Source: Methanosarcinaceae archaeon
Lineage (GTDB): Archaea; Halobacteriota; Methanosarcinia; Methanosarcinales; Methanosarcinaceae
Length of the DNA stretch: 5,285 nucleotides
Reading direction: 5' to 3'
Assembly: GCA_028690255.1 (NCBI GenBank)
Contig: JAQVBP010000179.1
Span: 1-5,285, forward strand
The notes under the pieces are model-generated. The model worked only from the letters and a program-made list of their open reading frames with translations, ran no database searches and was not told where the DNA came from. Below are positions 1 to 5,176 of the stretch, in pieces. The translations under genes were made by a program, and so were the position numbers. The first letter of the stretch is position 1, and every line of letters begins with the position of its first letter.

Positions 1-1
1 A

Positions 2-424
2 TATGTTACTGTCTCCGTTGAAAATTCTCAGGCCAGGACTATGAGGGGCAGGTTGGTTGACCTCTTACCTGCAACGTTCACACTCGTAAACGACTCCATT
101 CAGGATGAAAATCCCCGGAAGGAAAATGCGGATTTGAGCTGGGACTTTGTACTGGCCCCGGAAGAACGTAAGACTTTTTCATATTATATCAGGTCAGAGG
201 AGCTCGGAGCCCACAGAGCCCCGCAGGCCCATGCATATGCCAGCCTGGGGGGCCAGTCTTTCGTAAAAAGCTCGGATATGGAGAACATAATTACAGTCTA
301 TGAAAATGTTTCCTACAGGGAGTATAAAGCTGGAAAGGGTGCTTTAATTCCCTCTCCCCCACCCGCGGACGATAAGAATGTGACCTTCTCAGGGGAAGTA
401 ACTATGAAAGTAAAAATAAAGTGA
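2..424 (+). CDS. C-terminal part of a DUF11/CARDB-like surface repeat protein (5' end outside window)
   Basis: The frame is open from base 2 to the TGA at 422-424 with no stop before the first internal ATG (41). That ATG is therefore probably not the start, and the gene enters from the left. The visible 140 residues begin YVTVSVENSQARTMRG and follow the pattern of archaeal DUF11/CARDB-like beta-sandwich repeats: alternating hydrophobic strands, 'DLLPATFTLVND', then 'LSWDFVLAPEERKTFSYYIR', a prescription for one extracellular repeat. A proline-rich segment (IPSPPPADD) follows, and the chain ends in a short strand (VTFSGEVTMKVKIK). There is no C-terminal membrane helix or sorting signal, so any anchor must lie upstream. 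The family is known from archaeal surface and secreted proteins; the exact role is unknown. A secreted DUF3344 protein lies downstream, which fits a cell-surface locus. The family call is by pattern only and could be another Ig-like fold. Confidence 0.72.
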   Translation, partial: YVTVSVENSQARTMRGRLVDLLPATFTLVNDSIQDENPRKENADLSWDFVLAPEERKTFSYYIRSEELGAHRAPQAHAYASLGGQSFVKSSDMENIITVYENVSYREYKAGKGALIPSPPPADDKNVTFSGEVTMKVKIK

Positions 425-755
425 ATTGCCGCTCTCCACCTCCTTCGGAATCGAGACTGAAACCCCTTTCAGACCAAATAATCAGCAATTTGCGTAAGGT
501 CATAACTGCACAGGACGTGGCTCGAAAACCTGACCTGGCAGAGAAATGCGCAATGGTCCTGAATATCCCGGAATTTGCTGAATAGATATAGACCAGGAGA
601 AAACTGAGGGTCGAAGGTTTGAAGACTCGAAGGGAATGTATAATGTGACGGCTCCCGCCATTAAAATGGAAGGCATCTAGGGAATTTCAACCCACGTCAT
701 ACCGCCCTATGGCGATTTAGTCTTGTCTCGCCAACAACGTTTCAAGTTTTACGTA
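421..755 (+). pseudogene. Possible decayed reading-frame fragments, function unknown
   Basis: A 54-codon frame starts with a GTG at 421, overlapping the TGA of the preceding gene, and ends at TAG 583-585. Its C-terminal part looks coding-like (ending AEKCAMVLNIPEFAE). A second frame opens at 582, reads 'RRFEDSKGMYNVTAPAIKMEGI' to TAG at 678-680, and then stays open to TAG 753-755. The amino-acid composition is protein-like, but there is no ribosome binding site at a good distance, and the frame changes with no linking start. I do not recognise a family. It could be a degraded gene, a very small translated ORF, or chance. Confidence 0.18.
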
Positions 756-797
756 TAGGACTTTCCGATACAACCTCTTACTTGAAATTCAGAGCAA

Positions 798-848
798 AGT
801 CTGATTGGCCTACTTGAGCCTATTACTTCCGGTAGCAAAAATCAGACT
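798..848. repeat. Perfect 9-bp inverted repeat forming a 51-nt stem-loop
   Basis: AGTCTGATT at 798-806 is the exact reverse complement of AATCAGACT at 840-848. Inside the loop, CTAC (810-813) can pair with GTAG (832-835), extending the fold with internal bulges. No T-run follows, so it does not look like a classical terminator. It could be a structured leader RNA, a protein-binding palindrome or the trace of a mobile element. Confidence 0.4.
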
Positions 849-858
849 ATTATAATTA

Positions 859-879
859 GGGCGTGTAGATTTAAAATCT
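859..879 (+). mobile_element. Possible insertion-sequence terminal remnant (GGGCGTGT motif)
   Basis: GGGCGTGT at 859-866 is followed directly by AGATTT-A-AAATCT (867-879), a 6-bp inverted repeat. GGGCGTGT-like starts are common at the ends of IS5-type elements as I remember the family, and the same octamer occurs in the same orientation at 4954-4961. No transposase or matching opposite end is visible, so at most this is a solitary remnant. An eight-base match can arise by chance. Confidence 0.15.
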
Positions 880-918
880 TTATTATTGGATGGTATTTTG
901 GGAAGTCTATGGCTGTAT

Positions 919-938
919 CCCACCATTGAAATGGCGGG
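919..938. repeat. Short hairpin upstream of the DUF3344 gene
   Basis: CCCACCAT (919-926) pairs with ATGGCGGG (931-938) across a TGAA loop, with one A-C mismatch in an otherwise complete 8-bp stem. It lies about 80 nt before the DUF3344 start. If transcription begins at the TATA-like element near 851, this hairpin would sit inside the 5' leader. No regulatory role can be shown from sequence alone. Confidence 0.3.
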
Positions 939-1006
939 GATTAGCCTGTATTTGACCTAAATTTGGAAGTGAGTGGGCATAAGCGCATAAACACATAAGT
1001 GAATCA

Positions 1007-1013
1007 GATGAGG
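1007..1013 (+). promoter_or_regulatory. Ribosome binding site deciding the ATG-1020 start
   Basis: GATGAGG ends 6 nt before the ATG at 1020, a normal Shine-Dalgarno spacing. The longer alternative, GTG at 999, has no purine-rich site just upstream, and the ATG at 1008 lies inside this motif. This favours 1020. Confidence 0.45.
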
Positions 1014-1019
1014 CAAACA

Positions 1020-1988
1020 ATGAATATGAAAGTGTGTTTGATTTTGTTTAATATTCTCTTAATGCTTGCTTTCCCGGTTTCGGCATCATACGCCGGGGAC
1101 CGTCCCCTCGAAACCGTAGTTCATGACGAACATCCCGGAGAGCTTGTTTTTTCTATAGGGGACAGCGGCTATAGCGGGGAACTGAGGCCAGGAGACCGTT
1201 ATACGGTTAATTTTGAACTTGAACCCCCGGCCGGAGGAAAGATAAAATTTGCAAGGGCTTATGTGTACTGGGTCTGGAGCAAGAACGAGCTTGAAGGTAT
1301 TTATCCCGAAATCGACGTCACCCTTTTCAGGGGAAATAACTTTTCCGTCCTCCCCCTGGCAAAAAGGTATAGCGATACCAAGGGTTTTGTGTCCAGGTAC
1401 GATTTCTTTTCTGGAATGGATGCCTATACTCTCGATCAGAATATTTCAAAGCCCGATACGTATTCGATTACGCTTAGAAACAGTGCCGAAGACGGGAGCA
1501 CGTTCTGCGTGCAGGGCATAGGGCTCCTTCAGGTCTATGAAGCGGAGGGGCTCCCGGAAATCGAATACTGGATTAACGAAGGCTGTGATATGCTCTATGC
1601 GGAATACGGGATAAGCCCTGATGCGGCCACGATGACCACCTATTTCAAAGGAGACGTTGATCCTGAAAAAATCTCAGCCGCGCGTTTGATTACGGTATCT
1701 CCTTCGGGGGGCTATACATCCGGGACAGAGGCCCGGAACAGGCTCTTTTTTAATGAAAAAACAAAACCTATTCCCGTAATCGGGGAGATCATAAGGCTTC
1801 TTTTTGGAGGAGGTGGGGTCTGGAAAAACGTATACCTGACAAACGAGAGTGTGCAGGTGGCCTGGGATGAGCGGGAGATCCTCGATTTCCTTGAGGTTTC
1901 CGGAAATTATGCAAGTATTCAGGATAACGGGGACTACCTCCTGGCAACGAACGCAGCCCTCGTGCTTACTAAAAAAAATAGGGAATGA
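1020..1988 (+). CDS. Secreted DUF3344 domain-containing protein
   Basis: From ATG 1020 the product is 322 residues; GTG 999 would add seven. Numbering here follows the longer form. Residues 8-30 form a signal peptide: a short basic n-region (MNMK), a hydrophobic core (VCLILFNILLMLAF), and a small-residue cleavage area around VSASYA-GD. The rest matches the DUF3344 pattern I recall: 'ARAYVYWVWSK' (85-95), a 'SDTKGFVSRYDFFSG' block (125-139), 'VQGIGLLQVYE' (171-181), 'EIEYWINEG' (187-195), 'TVSPSGG' (232-238), 'ASIQDNGDYLLATNAALVL' near the C-terminus. There is no C-terminal membrane helix, so the mature protein is probably exported and unanchored, or held by partners. Two mature-region cysteines (C170, C196) could form a disulfide, which is inference. 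A hydrophobic glycine-rich loop (IPVIGEIIRLLFGGGG) interrupts the last third. The biochemical function of DUF3344 is not established. The ABC ATPase gene begins 21 bp downstream, suggesting co-transcription. Confidence 0.85.
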   Translation: MNMKVCLILFNILLMLAFPVSASYAGDRPLETVVHDEHPGELVFSIGDSGYSGELRPGDRYTVNFELEPPAGGKIKFARAYVYWVWSKNELEGIYPEIDVTLFRGNNFSVLPLAKRYSDTKGFVSRYDFFSGMDAYTLDQNISKPDTYSITLRNSAEDGSTFCVQGIGLLQVYEAEGLPEIEYWINEGCDMLYAEYGISPDAATMTTYFKGDVDPEKISAARLITVSPSGGYTSGTEARNRLFFNEKTKPIPVIGEIIRLLFGGGGVWKNVYLTNESVQVAWDEREILDFLEVSGNYASIQDNGDYLLATNAALVLTKKNRE

Positions 1989-1998
1989 CTGAGCGGAA

Positions 1999-2004
1999 AG
2001 GTGA
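1999..2004 (+). promoter_or_regulatory. Strong ribosome binding site supporting a TTG start for the ABC ATPase
   Basis: AGGTGA lies 5 nt before the TTG at 2010 and matches the core of the archaeal Shine-Dalgarno sequence (GGAGGTGAT). It is a better site than the AGGAG (2042-2046) that sits 11 nt before the alternative ATG at 2058. Confidence 0.5.
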
Positions 2005-2009
2005 ATTAA

Positions 2010-2747
2010 TTGTCAGGATTGTTAAAAGAATCAGAATTGTCAGGAGAAAGATCCGATATGGTTATGGTTGAAACGAAAGGCCTGTCAAAATGTTATTCCT
2101 CGGGCGCAGGGCCCGAGGTGGAAGCCCTCTCCAGAATAGACCTGAAGGTCGAGCGCGGAGAGTTCGTATCCCTCATGGGCCCCTCAGGCTCCGGAAAGTC
2201 CACCCTCCTGAATATTCTGGGCGGCCTCGACCGACCGAGCGCAGGCAGCCTGTTTATCGAAGGAAAAGAAGTCGATTTCGGGAATGTGGAAGCCCTTGTC
2301 CGCCTGCACAGGCAGACGGTAGGATTTGTCTTCCAGGCCTTTAACCTGATTCCCACAATGAACGCTCTTGAAAACGTCTGCTATCCTATGCACTTTAACA
2401 GGGTCAGCCGTCCCCTGCAAAAAAAGAGAGCTTCCGAATTGCTGGATCTGGTCGGGCTTGAGGACAGGGTAATGCACCTGCCATCGGAACTCTCCGGAGG
2501 CGAGCAGCAAAGGGTTGCCATTGCAAGGGCCCTTGCAAACCGCCCCAGGCTTATCCTTGCGGACGAGCCTACAGGCAACCTTGATTCCGGGACCGGTAAA
2601 CGGATTGCAGCCCTTATGAAACAGGTCAACCGGGAAGAAGGAATCAGCTTTGTGGTCACAACCCATGACCCGGAAATGGCCGGAAATACGGACAGGGTGA
2701 TAAAGCTGAGGGACGGAAGAGTCATCGAGTCAGGTTCTGTGAACTGA
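2010..2747 (+). CDS. ABC transporter ATP-binding protein, LolD/MacB type
   Basis: This is a complete 245-residue nucleotide-binding subunit that hydrolyses ATP at the cytoplasmic face of an ABC transporter. Every hallmark is intact: Walker A GPSGSGKST (57-65), Q-loop Q109 in 'FVFQAFNLIPTMNALENV', signature LSGGEQQR (161-168), Walker B LILADEP with catalytic E186, D-loop NLDS (190-193) and switch H219 in 'VVTTHD'. The 'FQAFNLIPTMNALENV' and 'ADEPTGNLDS' wording is typical of the LolD/MacB/FtsE group, which works with FtsX-like permeases in lipoprotein handling, macrolide or peptide efflux, or cell-envelope signalling. The TTG start gives a non-conserved 16-residue N-terminal extension. ATG 2058 (MVMVETKGLSKCY) looks more like the family start, so both remain possible. 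No permease gene is next to it: the secreted DUF3344 gene lies upstream and pepD, with its own promoter, downstream. The substrate cannot be inferred. Confidence 0.92.
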   Translation: MSGLLKESELSGERSDMVMVETKGLSKCYSSGAGPEVEALSRIDLKVERGEFVSLMGPSGSGKSTLLNILGGLDRPSAGSLFIEGKEVDFGNVEALVRLHRQTVGFVFQAFNLIPTMNALENVCYPMHFNRVSRPLQKKRASELLDLVGLEDRVMHLPSELSGGEQQRVAIARALANRPRLILADEPTGNLDSGTGKRIAALMKQVNREEGISFVVTTHDPEMAGNTDRVIKLRDGRVIESGSVN

Positions 2748-2784
2748 AAGTCCGGGCCGGGCCTGCCCCAAAAGCCCTGGTCCT

Positions 2785-2804
2785 CAAACGACCTATATAA
2801 ATAA
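2785..2804 (+). promoter_or_regulatory. Archaeal TATA-box promoter for pepD
   Basis: TATATAAATAA at 2794-2804 is a near-ideal archaeal TATA box, preceded by an A-rich stretch (AAACGA, 2785-2790) that could serve as BRE. Archaeal transcription usually starts about 25 nt downstream of the box centre, which here falls around 2822-2827, at the pepD ATG itself. No Shine-Dalgarno-like sequence lies between box and ATG, so the transcript is predicted to be leaderless or nearly so. Confidence 0.6.
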
Positions 2805-2826
2805 GAACAGACATAAACGGGCTTTC

Positions 2827-4404
2827 ATGCACCCCGAAACTCAGGAAATCCTGAAAACCTTTGAGGAAATTAACAGAATCCCGCGCTGCTCAAAGCATGA
2901 AGAAAAGCTCTCAAACTGGCTCAGAACCCGGGCCGAAACCCGAAACTTCGAGGTTAAGACCGACGCCGTAAAAAACGTCCTGATCAAAGTCCCGGCAAGT
3001 CCAGGCCGGGAAAACTCCCCGACAATCGTGCTCCAGGGCCACATGGACATGGTCTGTGAGAAGGTTCAGGGGTCCTTTCATGATTTTTCAAAAGATCCGG
3101 TCCGCTCCGTGCGGGAAGGGGACTGGCTGAGAGCCGAAGAAACAAGCCTCGGGGCCGACAACGGCATTGCTCTGGCCCTTTCTCTCGTGCTTGCGGAAAG
3201 CAAAGAGGCCGAACACCCCCCGCTTGAACTCCTTTTTACGGTGGACGAAGAAACCGGGCTGACCGGAGCAAACGCCCTTGAACCGGGCTTTTTCGAGGGG
3301 AAAATCCTCCTGAACCTGGATTCGGAAGAAGAAGGGATCTTTACCGTGGGCTGTGCCGGGGGGCAAAACACGAAAATAACCCTTCCCCTGGAATACGAAG
3401 CTTTCGATTATGGGCAGGGTTTTGATACCGGGAAGGGGGTCGATTCCGGGAAAGGTTTCGGGCTTTTCAGGCTCAGCGTCGAGGGCCTAAAAGGCGGGCA
3501 TTCGGGAGTCGAAATCCATAAGCAGCGGGCAAATGCCATCCAGGTGCTGGCTCGCGGGCTGGCTCTCCTTCTGAAGGAAACGGGGGAGATGAAGGCAGAG
3601 CAGGAAACGGAGAGGGAAAAAGTAAAGCTGGTCTTCATAAACGGGGGAAGCGCCCATAATTCCATCCCTAACTTTGCCGAGGCTTTTCTTGCGCTGGATA
3701 GAGAAAGCCTGGAGGAATCCGGCGAACTCCTTTCCGGATTCGAAAAAACGCTGCGGGAGGAATATGCCGGAACGGACCCCGGCCTAGGATTGAAGTTCGA
3801 AGAGCTGGAGGATATCGAAGAGCTCCGGGTGTCCGAAAGCTCCGAAGGGGTGGTTTCGGAAAAGAAGGTCCCGACCGACAGGGTCCTGACTGCGGCCTCT
3901 GCGGAAAAACTCGTAGGGCTCTTGCTATCTCTTCCGCACGGGGTTTACAGGAGGTCGGACGAGGTTGAGGGGCTTGTGGAGACCTCGAACAACCTGGCAA
4001 CGGTCCGGACGGGCAACGGAGAAGTGGAAATCGTTTCCAGCCAGAGAAGTTCTTTCAGGTCAAGGCGGGACGAAATAACGGGGATTATCGAGGCCGTGGC
4101 AAACCTGGCAGGAGCAAACGTCCGGCACGAAAACGGGTATCCGGCCTGGGAGCCGGACATGGAATCCGACCTGCTGACCCGCTGCACCGCCGTCTACGAA
4201 AAAATATTCGGGGAAAAGCCCGAAATCGAAGTCGTACACGCAGGGCTTGAATGCGGGGTCATAGGCTCAAAGTATAAGGGCCTGGAAATGGTCTCACTCG
4301 GGCCCACGATCAGAGCCCCGCATTCCCCTCAGGAAAAACTTCACATTCCTTCGCTTGAAAGGGTCCGGACCTTTCTGCTTGCCCTGCTGAAAAGTTACTG
4401 CTGA
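2827..4404 (+). CDS. pepD: Aminoacyl-histidine dipeptidase (M20 family, PepD-like)
   Basis: This 525-residue cytosolic metallopeptidase is predicted to hydrolyse Xaa-His and other dipeptides with a two-metal centre. Motifs run in family order: 'EINRIPRCSKHEEKL' (14-28), 'LQGHMDMVCEK' (H72, D74), 'LGADNGIAL' (bridging D111), 'DEETGLTGA' (general-base E141, ligand E142), 'LNLDSEEEG' (ligand D165), 'GLKGGHSGVEIHKQRANA' (lid-domain start, 220-237), 'INGGSAHNSIPN' (271-282), 'VHAGLECGVIG' (470-480) and 'APHSPQEKLHIPS' (ligand H499). These match the metal and catalytic residues I recall for E. coli PepD with a constant offset of eight until the lid domain. The protein is about 40 residues longer than the roughly 485-residue E. 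coli enzyme. The extra length includes a glycine-rich repeat at 196-213 and probably an acidic stretch at about 323-348. The ATG at 2827 fits the family N-terminus and has a TATA box immediately upstream. No neighbour suggests a specialised role, so general peptide turnover is most likely. Confidence 0.93.
   Translation: MHPETQEILKTFEEINRIPRCSKHEEKLSNWLRTRAETRNFEVKTDAVKNVLIKVPASPGRENSPTIVLQGHMDMVCEKVQGSFHDFSKDPVRSVREGDWLRAEETSLGADNGIALALSLVLAESKEAEHPPLELLFTVDEETGLTGANALEPGFFEGKILLNLDSEEEGIFTVGCAGGQNTKITLPLEYEAFDYGQGFDTGKGVDSGKGFGLFRLSVEGLKGGHSGVEIHKQRANAIQVLARGLALLLKETGEMKAEQETEREKVKLVFINGGSAHNSIPNFAEAFLALDRESLEESGELLSGFEKTLREEYAGTDPGLGLKFEELEDIEELRVSESSEGVVSEKKVPTDRVLTAASAEKLVGLLLSLPHGVYRRSDEVEGLVETSNNLATVRTGNGEVEIVSSQRSSFRSRRDEITGIIEAVANLAGANVRHENGYPAWEPDMESDLLTRCTAVYEKIFGEKPEIEVVHAGLECGVIGSKYKGLEMVSLGPTIRAPHSPQEKLHIPSLERVRTFLLALLKSYC
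3412..3465 (+). repeat. Three tandem 18-bp in-frame units inside pepD
   Basis: Three imperfect 18-bp units (3412-3429, 3430-3447, 3448-3465) encode GQGFDT, GKGVDS and GKGFGL. They sit just before the strand leading to the conserved GLKGGHSG motif, where the catalytic domain meets the lid domain. Keeping the frame and a six-residue period suggests local duplication of a surface loop. Confidence 0.55.
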
Positions 4405-4439
4405 AAAACTGCCGGTGGACAGAAAAGAGAGGTCGGGAA

Positions 4440-4486
4440 GTCGGGCCTGGGATCTGGGCCTGTAGATCTGAACCTGCGGGCCCGAC
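4440..4486 (+). terminator. Stem-loop after pepD, possible terminator or attenuator
   Basis: GTCGGGCC (4440-4447) pairs perfectly with GGCCCGAC (4479-4486), and a further T-G pair is possible. Inside, GATCT (4451-4455) pairs with AGATC (4464-4468) around an 8-nt loop, giving a two-tier hairpin 36 nt after the pepD stop. The following sequence (ATTCTT) is only weakly T-rich, so it is not a textbook terminator. It may instead be an RNA-processing or stability element between pepD and the acylphosphatase gene. Confidence 0.35.
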
Positions 4487-4510
4487 ATTCTTAAGAGCCC
4501 GAGGGCGGAT

Positions 4511-4555
4511 AGGGAAAAGAAAGAGGAAAGAAGAAAAAGGAAAGAAGAAAAAGGA
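4511..4555 (+). repeat. 45-nt all-purine tract with a perfect 14-bp tandem repeat
   Basis: Every base from 4511 to 4555 is A or G. Within it GGAAAGAAGAAAAA occurs twice back to back (4525-4538 and 4539-4552). The tract ends 20 nt before the acylphosphatase start and leads into its ribosome binding site. In RNA it would be unstructured; in DNA it is the type of sequence that can slip during replication or form triplex-like structures. Confidence 0.75.
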
Positions 4556-4562
4556 TAAAAAA

Positions 4563-4568
4563 GAGGAG
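4563..4568 (+). promoter_or_regulatory. Ribosome binding site of the acylphosphatase gene
   Basis: GAGGAG lies 7 nt before ATG 4576, a strong and well-spaced Shine-Dalgarno site, fixing the start. I see no convincing TATA box at a suitable distance, so the gene may be read through from pepD. Confidence 0.6.
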
Positions 4569-4575
4569 TTTTAAA

Positions 4576-4857
4576 ATGAGCGGGGAATGTGTGCGTGTGG
4601 AAATCCACGTTTCAGGCAGGGTGCAGCATGTGGGTTTTCGGAATTTTGCTAAAAATACGGCCAGCCGTCTGGGGCTCAGGGGGTATGTAAAAAACCTCTC
4701 GGACGGCCGGGTCTTCGTACTTGCGGAAGGAGGACTTGACGCCATACGGCTCTTTGTAGAGTATCTGAAAGAAGGGCCTCGTTTTGCAGGGGTGACGCAT
4801 GTAGATACCGCATTCAAGCGGCCAACCGGCGAGTTTGAGGATTTTTCCCGGGTCTGA
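4576..4857 (+). CDS. acyP: Acylphosphatase
   Basis: The product is 93 residues, the normal size for this single-domain family, and is predicted to be cytosolic. Acylphosphatases hydrolyse the carboxyl-phosphate bond of small acyl phosphates such as acetyl phosphate, 1,3-bisphosphoglycerate or carbamoyl phosphate. The signature loop is 'VSGRVQHVGFRNFA' (12-25) with catalytic R22, followed by 'LGLRGYVKNLSDGRVFVLAEG' (32-52) with catalytic N40; both key residues are intact. The usual glycine after VQ is histidine here (H18), which leaves the phosphate-binding loop backbone recognisable. 'FVEYLKEGPRFAGVTHVD' supplies the second helix and the following strand. In an acetate-using methanogen acetyl phosphate is a central intermediate, so a scavenging or regulatory role is conceivable, but that is inference. 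The gene follows pepD by 171 bp. Confidence 0.93.
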   Translation: MSGECVRVEIHVSGRVQHVGFRNFAKNTASRLGLRGYVKNLSDGRVFVLAEGGLDAIRLFVEYLKEGPRFAGVTHVDTAFKRPTGEFEDFSRV

Positions 4858-4906
4858 AGACCTTTCACAGAGTTATATTTTAACAAACGGACGTGAAGGC
4901 TTTTGG

Positions 4907-4948
4907 AACCTATCTTCGGCAGGTTAACATTAATATTTGATCATTTTT
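4907..4948 (+). terminator. Possible terminator of the acylphosphatase gene
   Basis: AACCT (4907-4911) pairs with AGGTT (4921-4925) around a 9-nt loop containing TTCGG. An AT-rich stretch follows, ending in TTTTT at 4944-4948. Archaeal termination depends mainly on T-rich tracts, so this is a reasonable but weak candidate, 50-90 nt after the stop codon. Confidence 0.3.
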
Positions 4949-4953
4949 ACAGG

Positions 4954-4980
4954 GGGCGTGTTTGAAATTTCTTTGTTTCA
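4954..4980 (+). mobile_element. Possible insertion-sequence terminal remnant (second GGGCGTGT motif)
   Basis: GGGCGTGT (4954-4961) repeats the octamer at 859-866 in the same orientation and is followed by TGAAA...TTTCA, a 5-bp inverted repeat (4963-4967 and 4976-4980). The resemblance to IS5-type ends is from memory. No transposase or partner end is present, and the flanks of the two copies differ after the octamer. Confidence 0.15.
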
Positions 4981-5110
4981 TCACGAAAAGGCCGCTCGCC
5001 TGCGCGCCCGGGGAGAACACCGTTTCCTCCACTCGAAATCAATAAACAATTGCCGGAAATTGGGGTTGATTTGCAAAAAATAAGTCCTGGCCGAAAGGGA
5101 GAACTGTACG

Positions 5111-5118
5111 TATAAAAA
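5111..5118 (+). promoter_or_regulatory. TATA box, candidate promoter for the gene at 5256
   Basis: TATAAAAA at 5111-5118 is a good archaeal TATA box. Transcription would start near 5138-5142, leaving a 5' leader of about 115 nt that contains the hairpin at 5177-5193. A nearer alternative is CATATAT around 5164-5170. Confidence 0.3.
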
Positions 5119-5176
5119 CCGTCCCGTGGTGTTGAAAGCCCGGCAAGCTTGAAAAATCGGAAACATATATCTGGTC

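Larger units (their letters stand above)
425..998. other. 574-bp intergenic region without a convincing gene
   Basis: No frame on either strand supports a normal gene here. The left half (to about 755) has short coding-like stretches in two + frames that are broken by stops. The right half is AT-rich and holds a 9-bp perfect inverted repeat (798-848), a TATA-like element (TATAATTA, 851-858), a GGGCGTGT motif followed by a 6-bp inverted repeat, and a small hairpin (919-938). A second weak TATA-like stretch (CTAAATTT, near 957-964) could place a start site about 35 nt before the DUF3344 gene. The minus strand has one stop-free stretch of roughly 94 codons (about 405-686), but no start codon or ribosome binding site near its beginning. 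Confidence 0.6.

Noticed and set aside
405..686. Stop-free minus-strand stretch of about 94 codons
   Set aside because: No start codon lies near its upstream end; the first usable ATG leaves only about 33 codons. The translation resembles no family I know.
582..755. Pyrrolysine-type readthrough of TAG at 678
   Set aside because: The frame has no supported start, and a stretch of this length without TAA or TGA is not unlikely by chance. No known pyrrolysine protein is recognisable.
425..998. CRISPR array or tRNA gene in the large gap
   Set aside because: There are no regularly spaced repeats and no cloverleaf with a TTC-loop core. The inverted repeats present are single and of differing sequence.
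1249..1521. 90-codon + strand frame inside the DUF3344 gene
   Set aside because: It is an out-of-frame shadow of a well-supported gene, with no ribosome binding site or recognisable domain.
2184..2666. 160-codon minus-strand frame opposite the ABC ATPase
   Set aside because: The + strand carries every ABC motif intact. The antisense frame is a by-product of its GC-rich codon usage and has no family-like sequence.
3668..4187. Several 80-110-codon minus-strand frames opposite pepD
   Set aside because: Composition rich in R, P and S typical of antisense translations, overlapping one another and a fully supported metallopeptidase gene.
4491..4886. 131-codon minus-strand frame covering acyP and the purine tract
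   Set aside because: Its C-terminal phenylalanine/leucine-rich run is just the complement of the purine tract and the rest is antisense to acyP. It is not a real membrane protein.
4981..5166. 61-codon minus-strand frame in the last intergenic gap
   Set aside because: There is no Shine-Dalgarno site before its ATG and no recognised family, and it overlaps the TATA box at 5111. It might be a fragment of a dispersed element, but not a gene I can support.
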